DNA from: Xylogone sp. PMI_703
Lineage: Eukaryota; Ascomycota; Leotiomycetes
Reading direction: 5' to 3'
Assembly: GCA_021399445.1 (NCBI GenBank)
Contig: JAJTUQ010000001.1
Location: 930,001-994,000, forward strand
Length of the DNA: 64,000 nucleotides
Shown: in pieces, positions 1-11,076 of the stretch
Position numbering within the stretch: position 1 is the stretch's first letter
Layout of the letters: every line of letters begins with the position of its first letter
Translations under genes and position numbers: made by a program
Notes under the pieces: model-generated
The model's input: the letters and a program-made list of their open reading frames with translations, nothing else
Told to the model about the DNA's origin: nothing
Databases searched by the model: none

Positions 1-731
1 TGGTCACACCCTTTGTATGGACAAAAATACAAGATGGTGGGCTTGTGTCCGGTATTATCGTGTCGCGCTAGATCCTTTGACGAAGGGAAAGCCCCGTTGC
101 ATTTTTGGCAGTGAAACGGACGTGTGTGGTATTTTTGATGTCGGCTAGGAGCCAAAAATCAGAATCAGTCGCTCTGAGGAGACAGGAGATATATATACCG
201 AAGATCGCACTGGCGTGAGAAAACCTTATTGCATGGACGCAGTTCCTTAATGTAGGAACATCTGTAATGAGCAGTTGAGACTTCTGTTGGGAAGCTTCTC
301 GACCATCGCGTTTGCGTATGCTGTGGTGGTGACATAGTGACTATTGGTTTAAAAACGCAACATGGATTAAAGAGCGCGTGTAAGTTGGTGTATTCGAGAA
401 ACTTTGACCTGCGTTGTGTTTGAAGGTAGTGTTTACAAAGAACCAAGTTTTCCATAATATCCAGGCAAGGCTGAAGTGCGGGTATATGAGCTACTTTCTT
501 GACAAACGGGCTGGGAGGATCAAGGGGTGAAGGCATCGAAGCCAAGGCGGTTTTCTTTGCCGCAAGGGGGAGCACAGCTGACAACTGGAACATCTATAAA
601 AGGTGCTGGCCCCCTTCCACAATTTCAACGAAATTGCGCTCTGAATACAGCCAGAGCCTCTACGATCAGGGAAGCTTACCGCTCACCGAGACGCTTTCAT
701 TGTTCCCAGTCGAACATCGCCAGCCACCACC
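1..731. other. 5' flank without a supported gene
   Basis: An open frame on the minus strand (165-593) has no recognisable domain and no splice partner. The right part is the likely promoter of the C2H2 gene starting at 732 and becomes pyrimidine- and C-rich just before the start codon. I see nothing else here. Confidence 0.5.
595..603 (+). promoter_or_regulatory. TATA-like box upstream of the C2H2 gene
   Basis: The sequence TATAAAAGG lies 137 bp before the proposed start codon at 732, a normal distance when a 5' UTR of about 100 nt is present. It is a core-promoter candidate by consensus only. Confidence 0.5.
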
Positions 732-1752
732 ATGCACTCGCCCTCGCCCGCGCCCGCGCCCTCACTGCTGCGGATGGGATTGGCTGCCTCATCTTTTGAG
801 GATTTCTCGGCCACTGAGATGTTCTCTCCAGTGACAAGCCTTGACTCTGCCGCAGTCAGGTGAGTCCTATCGCCTTTTTTTTTACCAAGCAGACGGTAGG
901 CCTCTAAAAGGACCTTCCTTTTCGGTCAATACGGGTTCGAACCTGGAGCATGCTATTATTAGTGATCATGGTACCGGTGCATCATCGCTGAGTGGTCATC
1001 ATGACGTAGGTGTGTTGTACTGCGGCCATGGTCTTGGAGCCTCACTCCAAGATGCAAATCTTTCGCCGATAGAGCAGGGCTCACTTCAGCCTTTGGATTT
1101 TCAATTCATCAACAACACCCTACCTACTTCTGCGCAGTTCACCCCGAACAATTATTCACCCAGCCACGCAACCTCGTTTGGTGAGGCGCCAATCCCCGGT
1201 CCGAACTGGTGTGCTTTGAACAGCCATACATCTGGTGCAAGTTTTCAGCTGGGTAGCAGTGCTCAGACACATACTGTTCTTACACCCGGTCATGAGTATA
1301 ACAGCAGTGATGCATTGCAAGGTCTTTATTCAGGCACACCAGGAGCTGGTGGCATGGTGGATTTCTTCACACCACCCGCTCCCATCAATACCGTAGGGCA
1401 GAGTGGCTGGGGCTTGGAACCCTCTGGCAACCCGCTACAAATGATGCAACCACAGGTAGCCGCCAATTGCCTTGGAGATGCGATGTTATTCCAGGCGACT
1501 CCTACTGTCCCTTTTCCGGAGATACCATTTGATGCGGTCTCAACTTCTCAGCGCACACCATGCTCTTGGGAGGGTTGTCAAGAAACGTTCACTCGTTCTA
1601 GTGACCTTGACCGTCATATCCAGTCTGTCCACTTGCGCATCAGGTACCACTACTTCTGGCCCGAGTGTCCAAACAACAAGGGGGAGGGGTATTGCCGTCT
1701 CGAAAAACTCAGAGCTCATCAGAAGAAGGTTCATGGCGTCATTCTTCAATAG
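732..1752 (+). CDS. C2H2 zinc-finger protein, putative transcription factor
   Basis: Proposed join is 732..859 and 900..1752, giving 326 residues. The intron is only 40 nt (GTGAGT..TAG) but restores an ATG-led frame; without it the 3' frame has no ATG. The first ~260 residues are low-complexity, rich in Ser, Gly, Pro and Gln, as in activation regions. The C-terminus carries a canonical C2H2 finger (C-x4-C-x12-H-x4-H, starting CSWEGC) and a second, fungal-type finger (WPEC..NNKGEGYCR..HQKKVH) in which the expected first Cys is Phe. Paired fingers of this kind occur in fungal nuclear proteins of unknown target. A TATA-like box lies 137 bp upstream. The family is moderately certain; the specific function is unknown. 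Confidence 0.72.
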
Positions 1753-3717
1753 TGACTAATCTACGGGACGAACACTAGAGTGAACACTGTGAAATTCGTT
1801 AGAGACTGTTCGGACGTCGGGTACGCTTTATATGAGAGTGGGTGAGAAGTAGTAAGGCATGTATCTGCGAGCTTGTTTACTGTCTAGATTTATTCAATTT
1901 AAGTTTGTTTCGCGTATTTTATCCAACTTGACAGTGTCGTAAGTAGTGTGATGTTTTCATTTGACTGGCTAATTCGAAGGCTCTGTCTCCAAGTAACGCT
2001 CACCGTACTGCCCATCCAAGCAAATGCTCTCCAGTTTCAATAATTGGGAAATTTTCAGTTTTCATTCATATCAATCCATGGCTCTGCTTTAAGCTCAATG
2101 TGCTCAATCGAGGATCATAATGCAAGATCTCTAAACCACTAATGAATGCGGCGACTATCAGCTGTTCCAATCCGGTCGCTACTTGGCGGGCATGGAAGTT
2201 CGTATTAAAACAAGTCCCCAAGATCTCATCTTGATCTGACTTCAATGAGGAAGTGTTCAAACGTCCGCTCAACTTTAGCAGTGAAGCTACCACTAATAAC
2301 ACCACCAGTTATCTTAATCGCCGCCGGACACTTTCTTTATCGAATAAAGATACAAATAAAATATAATATAATAGACTGCTTTAACATCTGCATGATGACT
2401 AGAATATACCCTTCTCGATAACACAAAAAATGGACTCATAACTCAGTATTAAATTCATCCTTCAATGATTACTAATTGACATGGCTAATACTCCATGCAC
2501 CGTTTTTGAAACGACCCATAGCTCCGCTGATATTAATTAATCATTCTAATCAATAAGTTAAAGTTACGTTCAAGCTTATGGTTTCCCAGATTACGGATGC
2601 TGAAAATCCTCCAGCGCCAAGCATCCATATAGCCAAAATGTGTTGGCAAAAATCGAACCCCTCAATTCCAATATACAAATACATTTCTTATCATTTATTC
2701 TTTTATCTTTTGCTTACTCATCTAAGTTTATTATAGATTTGAATGATGTTTTTATGACAGATGGCTGTGAACTGATATGGAAGTGACGTTGCGTTGGTAA
2801 TGTTACCTTTGAAGTGCTAATAGCTCTCATAATACTGCTAGTAGCCATTCGCTAATAAGTATAAGCTAACTGGCCATCGTTGAGTGCTACTGTCCTTCGA
2901 TTTGGATAACGATTGCGTTTTCCGTGACAATTGGCATACCCAACTAAATTCTCACTACATGACGTACTCATTGCTGTATATTGCTATATCGTATACTGGC
3001 TAATGGTAGATGGAGTAGGACGGTGAATTAGATCAGCCGATTCGACTGTAAATTAAGCAGACGCTTGAAGAATTCCGTTTTATTCAACCGATTCGTTTAG
3101 CTGAACCGGTACTACCTCACTCACTTTGAAAGAGACGATGGACATCGGATGTTTTGATCCTACGGAGTACTTGTGCTCATAGAGAACATTAAATAGGTCA
3201 TTTTGAGTTAAATGCCTCCGCCGGACATTTAATACGAACATAAGCATACGTGACTAGAGGCCGTTGTGTGGCGTTTACTTTCCTGATTAGTGTCGGCTTA
3301 CTCGTGTAAATGAAGCTGACTGATGTTTTCTCCAGTCTCTTAATACTTATGCATACTGCAAACTCCGAATGTGGGGCAAGCATTCTAATTTAAGCACGTT
3401 TATACAAACGTCGCCTCTGGATGCTACATGAGGCAAGAAGATGCCTGGATTAATATATTTCTACAGCGTGCAATATCCTGACGGCATATCGGAAGCAACA
3501 CCGTAGCCTGGTCGGAATTGCAGAATGCTACACTCCGTATTGTGTGGATAAATGGTGATGACGAGGCCTGGACTTTATGGACAATATAAAGAGCTGCCTA
3601 GATTTCCATTAACTGTTCTTTACAATTTGTAGTAACGATCATCGATTCATTTCAGAGATCTCCCACTGTAACCTCTACATCGTCGCTCTTGCAGCCAATT
3701 AAACGAAGTTGCCCAGC
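1753..3717. other. AT-rich intergenic region
   Basis: Almost 2 kb with only short frames (up to 79 codons) and no motif I recognise. It is markedly AT-rich. The right end contains the promoter of the secreted-protein gene at 3718. Confidence 0.6.
3585..3590 (+). promoter_or_regulatory. TATA-like box of the small secreted protein gene
   Basis: TATAAA lies 133 bp before the ATG at 3718 and is followed by a pyrimidine-containing leader. It is a candidate by position and consensus only. Confidence 0.5.
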
Positions 3718-4393
3718 ATGAAGGTCGCTACTTTTTTGACTATCTTGCCTGCTTTGGCTGGCGCCTCACCAGCTCGTCAAGACAAGAGGACCGCAGGTGA
3801 TCTCTTTACCGTCATTGCTAGCACACGCGTTGCTGCTGGATTCAACACCAACGCATTTACTGCAGCCGACGAGAGAATATGGTTACCAGATACGCCCACT
3901 CCCAAGACATCCTGTCCTGCTGGTGCAGACTGTCCCGATGTTAACGTAACCGTCTATGTAGACCCTTCCACACTGGTGAAGACCCTCTTTGGCTGAATTG
4001 TATTTAGCGAACATAATTTGGGTACTAACGGAGTTTTTCTAGGACTCTGCAGTTGGCGGCCAAGAGCTCTATGTGGATCCAACCGGTCCCTTGCGCTTCC
4101 TCCCTCCAGGTGCTGATCGAAGTTATGCGCCTGAAGGCTCCCTCTTTGGTAACTTCGTCTATACGAAGAACCCGAATAGTCCTCTGATAGGCAATTATCG
4201 AATAGTCGAGGATGATGGCACTCCTCGCGGCTTCGCTGCCTGTCTAAACACCACTGCGAATGCTTTTGCTACTTGGCAGATATATGTCTCCGTTCCGGGC
4301 TTCCACCCCACGGTAGAAATGGACTGCATTGGCATTGATACTTTTGCTGGGGTTTACACTGGAGAAAGCCCTGCAGCGTATGAATATGTCTAA
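3718..4393 (+). CDS. Small secreted protein, unknown function
   Basis: Join 3718..3975 and 4043..4393 gives 202 residues. The intron (3976-4042, GTGAAG..CTAG) holds a perfect TACTAAC branch site. The ATG at 3718 is preferred because it begins directly with a signal peptide (MKVATFLTILPALAGASP), followed by a dibasic site (DKR) that may be a Kex2 cleavage point. The mature part has four Cys: two close together around the middle (the SCPAGADCP segment) and two in the C-terminal half, plus potential N-glycosylation sites. The paired C-terminal half (LFGNFVYTKNP..) resembles conserved small secreted proteins of ascomycetes; no catalytic motif is visible. It probably acts outside the cell. An effector-like role would be a guess. 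Confidence 0.72.
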
Positions 4394-5061
4394 AGGTTGA
4401 CGCCGGCCCGATAACAGAAGCTCTACGATAGGAAGTATCTGGGCGTCTATGCCGTTAACTAGAACCCCTTTTTATGTAGATATGCTTGGCCAGTTACCTA
4501 GATATATAGTTTTTGTTATAGATTCTATTAGACTTTATTTGAGACGGCAGTGAAACATGTGCCCAAATAGAATGCAAAGAGTTCTTATTATTAAGATGAT
4601 TAATATCGCCAAGCATGCAAAAAAGCCCCGGAGCTGATATGGTCACGACGAAGTATTCAATAATAATGAATGGTGAGTCCCAGTTAGTGATTGATCTTCA
4701 ATTTATGCTCCTAAATAATCAGTGATAACAAAGATACCCTGCGTAATTAGAAGATAGATGATGGGTGTTTCACGAGACCTTCTGACCGACCGTGAGTCTA
4801 GATTTGGTCACCGATATGCGTGATCCAACCATATCCCTCAGTCTTCCAACACGCCTGAGGATTGAAACATCCATATTATTCATATGGTTGCACAACCTTA
4901 GTTTGAGGCCTCCCTCGCTTTGGTTCCTTCTCCGCACCTCAGCCCTCACTTGTCTTCCTCCAAATTACGCTTCTTCATCCATTGCTTTCAACAGCCGATA
5001 ATTTAAGTCTCAATCCTTCCGAGGAGTTCACACTTCAGAAAATTAGCTTAAATCGTACAGA
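4394..5061. other. Intergenic region
   Basis: No supported gene. One open frame (4792-5001) lacks an ATG and any motif. The right end is the former promoter of the decayed gene starting at 5062. Confidence 0.55.
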
Positions 5062-6880
5062 ATGCCAGTTTTTAACGATCTGCGCGTGCAGCTACTTGGT
5101 ACGCAGTTATTTTAGTCTTGCATGACGACGCGATATTGTTTATAACTAATCCCACATAGTAAACCTCAAGTTTCTCTATGGACCGGACGTCGAGGTACTT
5201 ACTTTTTACGTTGACAAACAAGACGCGTTTCAACAGTACCTTGAGCATCAAGCTATTGCCATACGCTTCGATCCCATCACCACAACATGGACCAAATTGC
5301 TGCATGGTTCGCCGGTCAACGGCCCCCAATACGCTATCAATAGTTTACTTTATGCGTCTGAGGTAGCAATTGCGAAGCTTCTCTCGGAAAATGGAAATAG
5401 CATCCCTTTCAAGGAAGCATGGTACAGACGTTGAATCTTCCACACAAACAGCGGAGGGCCTCTACAGGAAGTAGTGCGCAGTCTGACTACATCTGCATTG
5501 CTACCCCAGAGTCGACTTTACCAGATGATGTTACCACCAACAAGGCTATCGATGGGGATCAGCTGGTTGAGGAGGTCACTTCCAAAGAGCCATCAACCGT
5601 AAAGTTTCCATCGAAGACGTTGTAGATGATGCTAGTAACAAGCCTTTAACTGGTGAAACTATCCTAATTTCCAAAACGCCGACGGCTCCATATGTAGGAC
5701 CAGAACAAAAACTTGAAGAATCTGAGACGATCAACTCCAAAAGCGACCTGCGGGGCTTTCGTAAGAAAGCCAAAAAGCAAAAGAAGACAGAGCTTACAAT
5801 TATGGAATCTAAACCAAAAGAAGAAAACTTAAAAGCAGCTCCCCCTTATAGTCCCGTTTCGCCTCAAGATGATTATGGATGGGGAGGGTGGGGCGCTGCT
5901 AAGCAGGATAGTGGAGAATCGACCAAGAAGGAAACGTGGGGTTCATTTTTAGACAAGATAAAGAGCGTGAACGTGCCTTCATCGGAACTTGGAGTGTCTG
6001 ATCATGAGCTAATAGTGGAATCTAGAGATGATACTGATATTTGTGCAAAGACGAGCAAAAATGTCATTGAGAAGATACCCCCTGCCCCCGCATCTGACCC
6101 ACCCTCACAGCCAGTAGAGGAACTCGGATCGGGTTCATTTGATTCTCGTAAGAAAGACAAGGAAAAAAATAACAGACAAATTGCTCCTGAACCTGAGCCT
6201 GAACCCGAGCCTGAAACTGAAAAGACGATAGATCTCAATGACCGGGGTCGGGGCAAAGCATCCAAGAAAGCAAGCAAGCATGGAAACAAGACAGGCCAAG
6301 AGCTCCCAAAAGCTGAAGAACTAGGCCCTGAAACTCCAATTCCTAGAACTGATAGGTTGGAGTGGGGTAAGCCTTGGCTTGCGTCTTCACAACCAGTTAT
6401 AAACCCGTTTCCCAAGTCTCAATCAGGGTTTGACATTGCTATGCCAGATTCTTTGAAGCAAGAAGCTCCACCTGCATTGCAATCTGTAAGAAATTTATAT
6501 AGACTCCAGTTTTCTAATGGAAATCTCTGCAGATAATCACAGCTAACACCCTTCGTTCATAGGTTGCGGGAAAACATCAATCAGTCGTCTTCACAATTCA
6601 TCGCTCGAACGAGCTTAGTGATAAGCCCTTACAGGTGATGATCACTATTACAGGCGGTACTAGTATAGTTATCGTCGATGCTGTAAATTCATATCTTGAT
6701 TCGAAGAAAATCATGAAGCCAGTGCACGGTCAGTGAAAAGTTGAGATCAAATATGGCGTTGGCAAAGATGGAGATGTGGATCTTTCGGCACTTGATGCGA
6801 CGATGTGGTCTGAATACCTAGACTACTTTCGTCAGTACACGAAGATTCCAGAGTTGATTGTTCATGTTCTAGACTGTTAA
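5062..6880 (+). pseudogene. Decayed conserved fungal gene (unidentified), multiple frame breaks
   Basis: A start at 5062 (MPVFNDLRVQLL), an intron at 5099-5159 and a second exon give about 100 coherent residues (FLYGPDVEVLTFYVD.. then HGSPVNGPQYAIN). The frame then shifts twice (near 5400-5430 and 5560-5600) before a long frame to 6485 containing Trp/Gly-rich and acidic segments (DDYGWGGWGAAK, a PEPEPEPE run) and WGSFLDKIK. A clear phase-0 intron (6486-6562) leads to the last exon, which reads to 6880 except for an in-frame TGA at 6734-6736; the peptides on both sides (VNSYLDSKK.. and KYGVGKDGDVDLSAL) are in the same frame. Two shifts plus a stop argue for a pseudogene rather than misread introns. 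I do not recognise the family; it looks like a conserved cytosolic protein with a central low-complexity linker. Confidence 0.65.
6186..6221 (+). repeat. Imperfect hexanucleotide repeat encoding Pro-Glu
   Basis: Six units of a CCTGAA-like hexamer encode alternating Pro and Glu. It is a short internal microsatellite within the decayed gene and marks a disordered acidic linker. Confidence 0.75.
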
Positions 6881-7490
6881 GAAGATTTTGCTTGACTATT
6901 TAAAATTTTATGGGCATCAACTCATACTAACCTAAAAGGAATTTAATAAATACCATTTACGTCAGCATACAGTATATGTGATACTAAGATGTATACTTCA
7001 TTGGCTAAACTAAATCATCGATTCTAAATGCTAGGCCGTCAGTGATTGAGCATTAGAGGAAATTGGCATGATAAGATCTTGGAAGTAATCCTAGATTTGG
7101 CGTGTTTTACAGGCTTTACTAGGAAATTTGGTACGTGTAGGCCACTATGCTAAGATCTTGAAAGACATATACATTTGATTACGGCCAGAACTCATATCTA
7201 AGAAAGTATAATATCTGCCAAACACTATATCCAAGGAGTCGTTTTGTTATTGGTGGTATCTAACAATTCTACTCACATAATCAGCGAGTATAACGTTAAT
7301 AAGGTTTAATTATCTCACAGAGCATTCATTATTCTTTCAGTGACTATATTTAGCTTGAAAGTTCCGCAGCATTGCTAAAGGTAGCACTCAAATCAATCTC
7401 AACAGCAGACGCATCCGACTGCTTTCGAGGATCGAAAGGTTCATAATGAAGTTGCCAATATACTATGAGGTATTATGGTATCCCACACGG
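6881..7490. other. AT-rich intergenic region between 3' ends
   Basis: Very AT-rich spacer separating the end of the decayed plus-strand gene from the end of the minus-strand Zn2Cys6 gene. No ORF or motif of note. Confidence 0.6.
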
Positions 7491-9278
7491 TTACAAAATG
7501 TTCCATAGTAGCTGTACAAGGGTCTCCCACGCATCTACATACACCGAACCCCCTCTCCACCGCGCTGCAAATGATGCCAGTAGAGCTGAGACCTTCAAGA
7601 TAGGGCTAACTATAACACTTGCTCTGATACTTGTAATGGGATTTTTTCCTGTTGACATGACATGGCATTGTCTAATTAGATATGTTGCCCAGACTACTCC
7701 AGCTTCAAAGACACGGTCAGCTGCCAGCCAAATACTTATTATCTTGTTGCTTTTGTCTAGTCGAGCAAAGTGGTCAATCACGGCAGATGCAGATCTTGAA
7801 ACTATGTCGAAGAGCCTTGATGAGGGATGATTAGTAGGGTAGATATCTGAACTGGTGAATAGAGGGTGTAGAGCGGTGTATAGAGTTGCCGAAATTATGT
7901 TGATATCAGAACTCATTGGGTCTACTTGTAATGATTGAGGAATGAGACTTTCAAAAAATTCTTCCATTGGCCGCGGTGAGATAGTGAACTGGTGCGCTAT
8001 ATTATGTAGGTGGACTGAGATCTTGAGATCATTAGACAACGTATTAGGAGTATGACTATCTTCAAAGGTGGCTCTTAAACGGATTTTGCAGAACTGAGAA
8101 GGGCGACGAAAATGTAAGGCAACAGAGCTATAGGATGGTATTAGCGGTATTTCCTGAAATAGAATGCAAGGACTTGCCTTTCTAATTTCAAGACGGAGCG
8201 TTCCAGTTGGTAGAAAGATTTATCCAGATTCAAATTTCTAATATAATAGCCTTCGCGCAAATGTTCAATCGTTGATGAGGCTCTCCCTAGCAAATCCCAG
8301 AGTTGGTTGGAGGTTGGACTGATGAACTCACAGAGAGCAAGGGCGCATAACACCGCGCACGTTAGCCTTGTCGTCTGTATTGGATCCGCAAGAGATACAG
8401 ATTTTTGGGACAGTTTATATAAATCCTCTTTGCAGTGAATTAATATTCCAGATACCGTTGGATCCAGATCTCGACTGACCAGCGCAGATGAAATAGCAAA
8501 GACAATGCTTATTTCAACAGCATCTGGGTTATCTCTATTCGTGCTTCTCCACTTCAGAGGATTCTCATATGCCAGATATATTGGTTCTCGTTCAGCAGAC
8601 AGCAATGCATATTCTGGCGATACGACTTTCAAATAGTGTTCAATAATTGATCGTTGAGTAGATGGTGGTACAAGAGTATGAAGCTCCACTTTACGTTGAT
8701 CATATAGCATAGGAAATCTGTGCTGTACTATCAGATCTCGGGTACCTGCCAAGGGAGATATTTCATCTGGAAGCAAGCGTCCCGGAATTGCTATGTTATT
8801 GACGGAATGCCAGCTCACGAGATATTTTAAGAGACGCTCAGAAAGTCTGGCTGAGTTCCCTGGACCAAGATAAGTTGATGGAAGATCATCCTGAATATCG
8901 ACAGTCAAATAATATCCGTGTTCTTGTGTGGACTCAGATTGTTGCCAAGGGTCTGTTAGCGTCCCCCGGCTTGTATTTGTAGCAGATTGAATAGCAAGTT
9001 TGAGACGCTGTGCTTTCTGACGAAGGGAGTAGAGGTAACTGAACGCAAGTTATATCGGTCAAGATGGCCCCAAGAGGGTATTCTACCCACCTGCATGGTA
9101 TCTCCTGACCAAGTGACTCGTCCCAATATAAACACTCGACATCTGCGATTCGGCAGTTCTTGCAGGAAGGCAACTGCAAGTCACACTATAAAGTTAAGAG
9201 AGAAGCACAATGCACAACTGCGTGTATGCTTACTTTAACCCTTCTTCTGCGGCATCTACTACAAATTTGTAAGGCCAT
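7491..9278 (-). CDS. Zn2Cys6 fungal-type transcription factor
   Basis: Complement of four exons: 9278..9234, 9185..9091, 9038..8178 and 8127..7491, giving 545 residues with all phases agreeing. Residues 6-33 form a perfect binuclear cluster C-x2-C-x6-C-x6-C-x2-C-x6-C (CSRCRRRRVKC..CKNCRIADVEC), split by intron 1 as is common in this family. The rest resembles the fungal-specific regulatory middle region, with the segment LHFRRPSQFCKIRLR and a C-terminal YVDAWETLVQLLWN block. Intron 3 (8128-8177) uses a GC donor (GCAAGT) with a GCTAATAC branch site; it is the only join I found that removes the stop and keeps the frame. It is divergent from the oxidoreductase at 9620, so it is a candidate local regulator of that gene. 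Confidence 0.88.
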
Positions 9279-9619
9279 CGTGCAAGAATTGGAGGGATGA
9301 AAAGATTATGTAAATCCATCTTGCAGGAGTAGCTATGCGATTTTGGGTACCCGTCGCTTCGTCACTCCAACCCCTAGCGCAATGAATCCTACATGGACCT
9401 AACCCAAATGTTCGGATTTGCAACGCACTATACGTACTTGATTACCAATCTAACACTGCGAAGAGAAATACGTAATACTACGCTCTCCTTTTCCATATAT
9501 GAACAAAGTAATTTCACATTTTGGGACATGTACGACCCAACATACAAATAAAAGGCAAAACCGAAAAATTGTTGATTAGTCTAACTTTATTTTTTTAGAT
9601 TGTATTAGACATCCCAAAT
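9279..9619. other. Divergent promoter between regulator and oxidoreductase
   Basis: A 341-bp spacer shared by two start codons pointing outward. A polypyrimidine stretch and an AT-rich segment precede the plus-strand ATG. I could not identify a convincing CGG/CCG paired operator. Confidence 0.5.
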
Positions 9620-10690
9620 ATGGAAGCATTTGTCACAGATGGAGAAGGAAGTGGTTCGGTTCAGCAAGTTCCCCTCCCAACTCCTGGCTCAGGAGAGATT
9701 CTGGTCAAAATCCATTATTCTGCCCTCAACCCTACGGATTGGAAAGGTGTAAAAGGATCAGCCACTCGCCCATCCGCACCTCCAGGACGTATTGTTGGCT
9801 GCGATTTTGCAGGCACAGTTGTAGATCCTAATGGTTCTACTTGGCTGAAAGGTCAGCGAGTAGCTGGCTTCGTTCAAGGCACCAGCACCAATGGTACTGG
9901 ATCGAATCCTATCCGTGGCGCTTTCTCTCAGTTTATTCCTGTTGAGTCAACTCTTGTTTACGCCATACCGGACAGTATATCATTCCAGCAAGCCGCTGTG
10001 ATTCCCCTTGCTTTTGCAACTGCAGTCCAGGCTATGTACCAGCGTCTTGCTCTACCAGAGCCTTATCAGTCAAAGACAGGAGAGTTTTTCCTAGTTTATG
10101 GTGGTGCCAGCAGTGTAGGCAACTACGCCATCCAGCTTGGAAAACTGAGCGGAATGCGTGTGATCGCAACAGCTTCTCAGAAGAACCATGAGCTTTTAAG
10201 AGAGTTAGGAGCAGACATACTGGTCGACTATCATGACGAAGATTGGGTTGAGCAAGTGAAAAGCGCATCTCAAAATAAACTGAAGTACGCCCTCGACTGT
10301 ATTGCAATAGGAGGTACGACCCAAAAGATAGCTCAGGCTCTCTCTCACGGCGAAGGCGATCATTTGGTCACAATTGTGCCTCTTAGTCAAGATATCAAGG
10401 ACAGTATCAATCGTTTAAACCCACACACAACTGTGGAGTCAACCTTGGTCTACACAGTTTTCGAAAGAGCTCTGAGTTATGGCGGTTTTGACAACTGTGG
10501 CAAACCGACACCAGCGGATAAGCAGGTATGGGAGAAGTTTCTGCGGTGGTTGCCCCGGATGCTGCAAGAGGGAGACCTTAAACCTAATAGGATAAAAGAA
10601 ATCGGAGGGCTAAATGATATTTTGACGGGCTTTAAATTGTCTGAAGAGGGTAAACTGTCGGCTGAGAAGATAGTATATAGGATCGCATGA
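9620..10690 (+). CDS. Zinc-binding-dehydrogenase-like (MDR) oxidoreductase, trans-enoyl-reductase type
   Basis: An intronless 356-residue frame. It has the MDR layout: an N-terminal GroES-like domain (ILVKIHYSALNPTDWK near residue 30, GCDFAGTVV near 65) and a Rossmann domain with the nucleotide-binding loop VYGGASSVGNYAIQLGK near residue 155. The catalytic zinc ligands of true alcohol dehydrogenases are not visible (the usual GCD.AG position is followed by no GHE motif), which fits the ToxD/LovC-like enoyl reductases and quinone-reductase-like members. It probably uses NADPH to reduce an activated double bond. Some relatives act in trans with polyketide synthases, but no PKS is present here. 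It is divergently transcribed from a Zn2Cys6 regulator and close to a hydrolase and an OYE-type reductase. Confidence 0.88.
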   Translation: MEAFVTDGEGSGSVQQVPLPTPGSGEILVKIHYSALNPTDWKGVKGSATRPSAPPGRIVGCDFAGTVVDPNGSTWLKGQRVAGFVQGTSTNGTGSNPIRGAFSQFIPVESTLVYAIPDSISFQQAAVIPLAFATAVQAMYQRLALPEPYQSKTGEFFLVYGGASSVGNYAIQLGKLSGMRVIATASQKNHELLRELGADILVDYHDEDWVEQVKSASQNKLKYALDCIAIGGTTQKIAQALSHGEGDHLVTIVPLSQDIKDSINRLNPHTTVESTLVYTVFERALSYGGFDNCGKPTPADKQVWEKFLRWLPRMLQEGDLKPNRIKEIGGLNDILTGFKLSEEGKLSAEKIVYRIA

Positions 10691-11076
10691 TCACACAAGG
10701 TAGAGAATGGCTACTAGCCTACTACCAACATGGAAAGTGAATCGAGAATTCGATCTCAATAGTGTTTTCTTGACAACGTTTCGAATGTTGTATTACGTGG
10801 AGCAGCGAAATAAAGGGAAAGAGCCATGAATATTTTATTATACATGAAATACCCTACATTAGGAACATCGTAGTGTTATGTCCGAACCTAAACTATTTTG
10901 AGGGAAATAAGTCTAGATATATACACTAGAAGTCTCAGAAGTACAGAGAATTAACACTGCACTTCTAGAACTGACTATATTTATGTCCCCGTATATCATG
11001 AAATTTTGACATTTGATTATAACCAGTTAGAACCCCAAGTTGCGATATAGTGACAAATCGTTATTTCAAACTAATA
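10691..11076. other. Spacer between convergent genes
   Basis: AT-rich 3' flanks of the oxidoreductase (plus) and the hydrolase (minus). No gene or strong structure seen. Confidence 0.6.

Noticed and set aside
165..593. 142-codon minus-strand open frame
   Set aside because: No domain, no splice partners and biased composition; it overlaps the promoter of the C2H2 gene.
934..944. GGTTCGAACC, resembling a tRNA B-box
   Set aside because: It lies in the coding frame of the C2H2 gene and no A-box or cloverleaf can be drawn around it.
6002..6415. 137-codon minus-strand frame
   Set aside because: Ser/Gly repeats in it are only the complement of the acidic Pro-Glu linker of the decayed gene.
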